64,000 bases of DNA from Polynucleobacter sp. JS-JIR-5-A7. Lineage in GTDB: Bacteria > Pseudomonadota > Gammaproteobacteria > Burkholderiales > Burkholderiaceae. Position numbers and translations under genes: made by a program. The DNA is taken from NCBI RefSeq assembly GCF_018687935.1, contig NZ_CP061308.1:552048-616047 (forward strand). Direction: 5' to 3'. Positions 63,510 to 64,000 of this stretch are shown here, piece by piece (position 1 is the stretch's first letter; each line of letters opens with the position of its first letter). The notes under the pieces were generated by a model, which saw nothing but the letters and a program-made list of their open reading frames with translations, searched no databases and was not told where the DNA came from.

Positions 63510-64000
63510 ATGTTGATCCATCCACAGTTTGATCCGGCAGCACTGCGTATTGGATCCTTTGCGATTCACTGGTATGGCTTGATGTATCTCATGGCCTTTG
63601 CGCAATTTCTGTTGCTAGGTCGTTTACGCATTCGTACTCCTCGTTATCAGGCTTTGGGCTGGACCTATAAAGACCTAGAAGATTTATTATTTGCAGGTGT
63701 ATTGGGTGTAGTGCTTGGAGGTCGCTTGGGTTATACCCTTTTTTACATGCCGAGCTTTTACCTTGCCAACCCATTGAGTATTTTGAAAATCTGGGAAGGT
63801 GGCATGTCTTTCCATGGCGGTCTCTTGGGTGTTCTGGTGGCCCTATGGTGGTTTGCAAAGAAACGCCAGACGACTTTTTTTGTAGTGAGTGATTTGGTGG
63901 CGCCTTTGGTTCCCTTTGGATTGGCATTTGGGCGCTTAGGTAATTTTATTAATGGCGAGTTGTGGGGTAGGCCAACCGATCTTCCTTGGGCAATGGTTTT
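63510..64000 (+). CDS. lgt: Prolipoprotein diacylglyceryl transferase, N-terminal part (runs off the window)
   Basis: From ATG at 63510 the frame is open to the window end, giving about 163 residues. [49 protein letters not shown] and the Lgt signature [16 protein letters not shown] are visible. The enzyme moves diacylglycerol from phosphatidylglycerol to the lipobox cysteine in the inner membrane. The C-terminal part is outside the window. Confidence 0.96.
   Translation, partial: MLIHPQFDPAALRIGSFAIHWYGLMYLMAFAQFLLLGRLRIRTPRYQALGWTYKDLEDLLFAGVLGVVLGGRLGYTLFYMPSFYLANPLSILKIWEGGMSFHGGLLGVLVALWWFAKKRQTTFFVVSDLVAPLVPFGLAFGRLGNFINGELWGRPTDLPWAMV

Overview
The window looks like a chromosome segment of a small-genome freshwater betaproteobacterium of the Burkholderiaceae. 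Polynucleobacter or a close relative is my best guess. That guess rests on gene order (smpB-ratA-rnfH-guaB-guaA; nadD-rsfS-rlmH-maf-rng; lptF/lptG divergent from pepA-holC), moderate GC and protein character, not on a database search. Most of the window is ordinary core genome; the stretch from about 8.9 to 30.5 kb is accessory.

Layout. 1-6.1 kb: the 5' part of a circularly permuted ATP-grasp gene, then smpB, ratA, rnfH, guaB, guaA and an AzlCD exporter. 6.1-8.8 kb: a divergent FixJ-type response regulator and membrane histidine kinase plus a small XRE-type protein, with two copies of the inverted repeat ATTAGC-N6-GCTAAT. 8.9-30.5 kb: DNA next to an intact tRNA-Lys(TTT) gene (30428-30503, minus strand) that carries two decayed copies of the 3' part of that tRNA at 8940 and 27232. 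Each decayed copy is followed by the same 77-bp repeat. I read this as two successive island insertions into the tRNA 3' end, with the integrases lost.

The larger island (9.0-27.2 kb) holds a CoA-transferase remnant, a TctC-type binding protein and a full malonate decarboxylase set (mdcACDEGBH). It also holds a membrane di-iron hydroxylase, a two-part ABM-domain protein, a GntR regulator, a complete branched-chain-amino-acid-type ABC importer, a MetX-like alpha/beta hydrolase, a PhyH-type dioxygenase, a zinc alcohol dehydrogenase and a cysteine-dioxygenase-like cupin. A 31-bp element (26 of 31 identical) precedes both the TctC-mdc operon and the hydroxylase operon, and a related site precedes the dioxygenase operon. 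This points to one regulon: uptake and oxidative breakdown of an unidentified organic substrate, with malonate as a likely intermediate converted to acetyl units by the decarboxylase. The smaller island (27.2-30.4 kb) carries a second TctC protein, an enolase-superfamily sugar-acid-type enzyme and a family 3 binding-protein fold with no signal peptide.

30.5-64 kb is mostly core: amiC-tsaE, queG, a second AzlCD pair, a GntR-controlled hydroxy-acid/glyoxylate locus (FAD/Fe-S dehydrogenase, aminotransferase, GlcG-like protein) with TTGTATACAA operators, a DEAD-box helicase, gluQ, dnaE, three LPS glycosyltransferases and msbA. It continues with rng-maf-rlmH-rsfS-nadD-hemF-purD-yebC, tRNA-Leu(CAA), a CysB-like regulator, lptG-lptF, pepA, holC and the 5' part of lgt.
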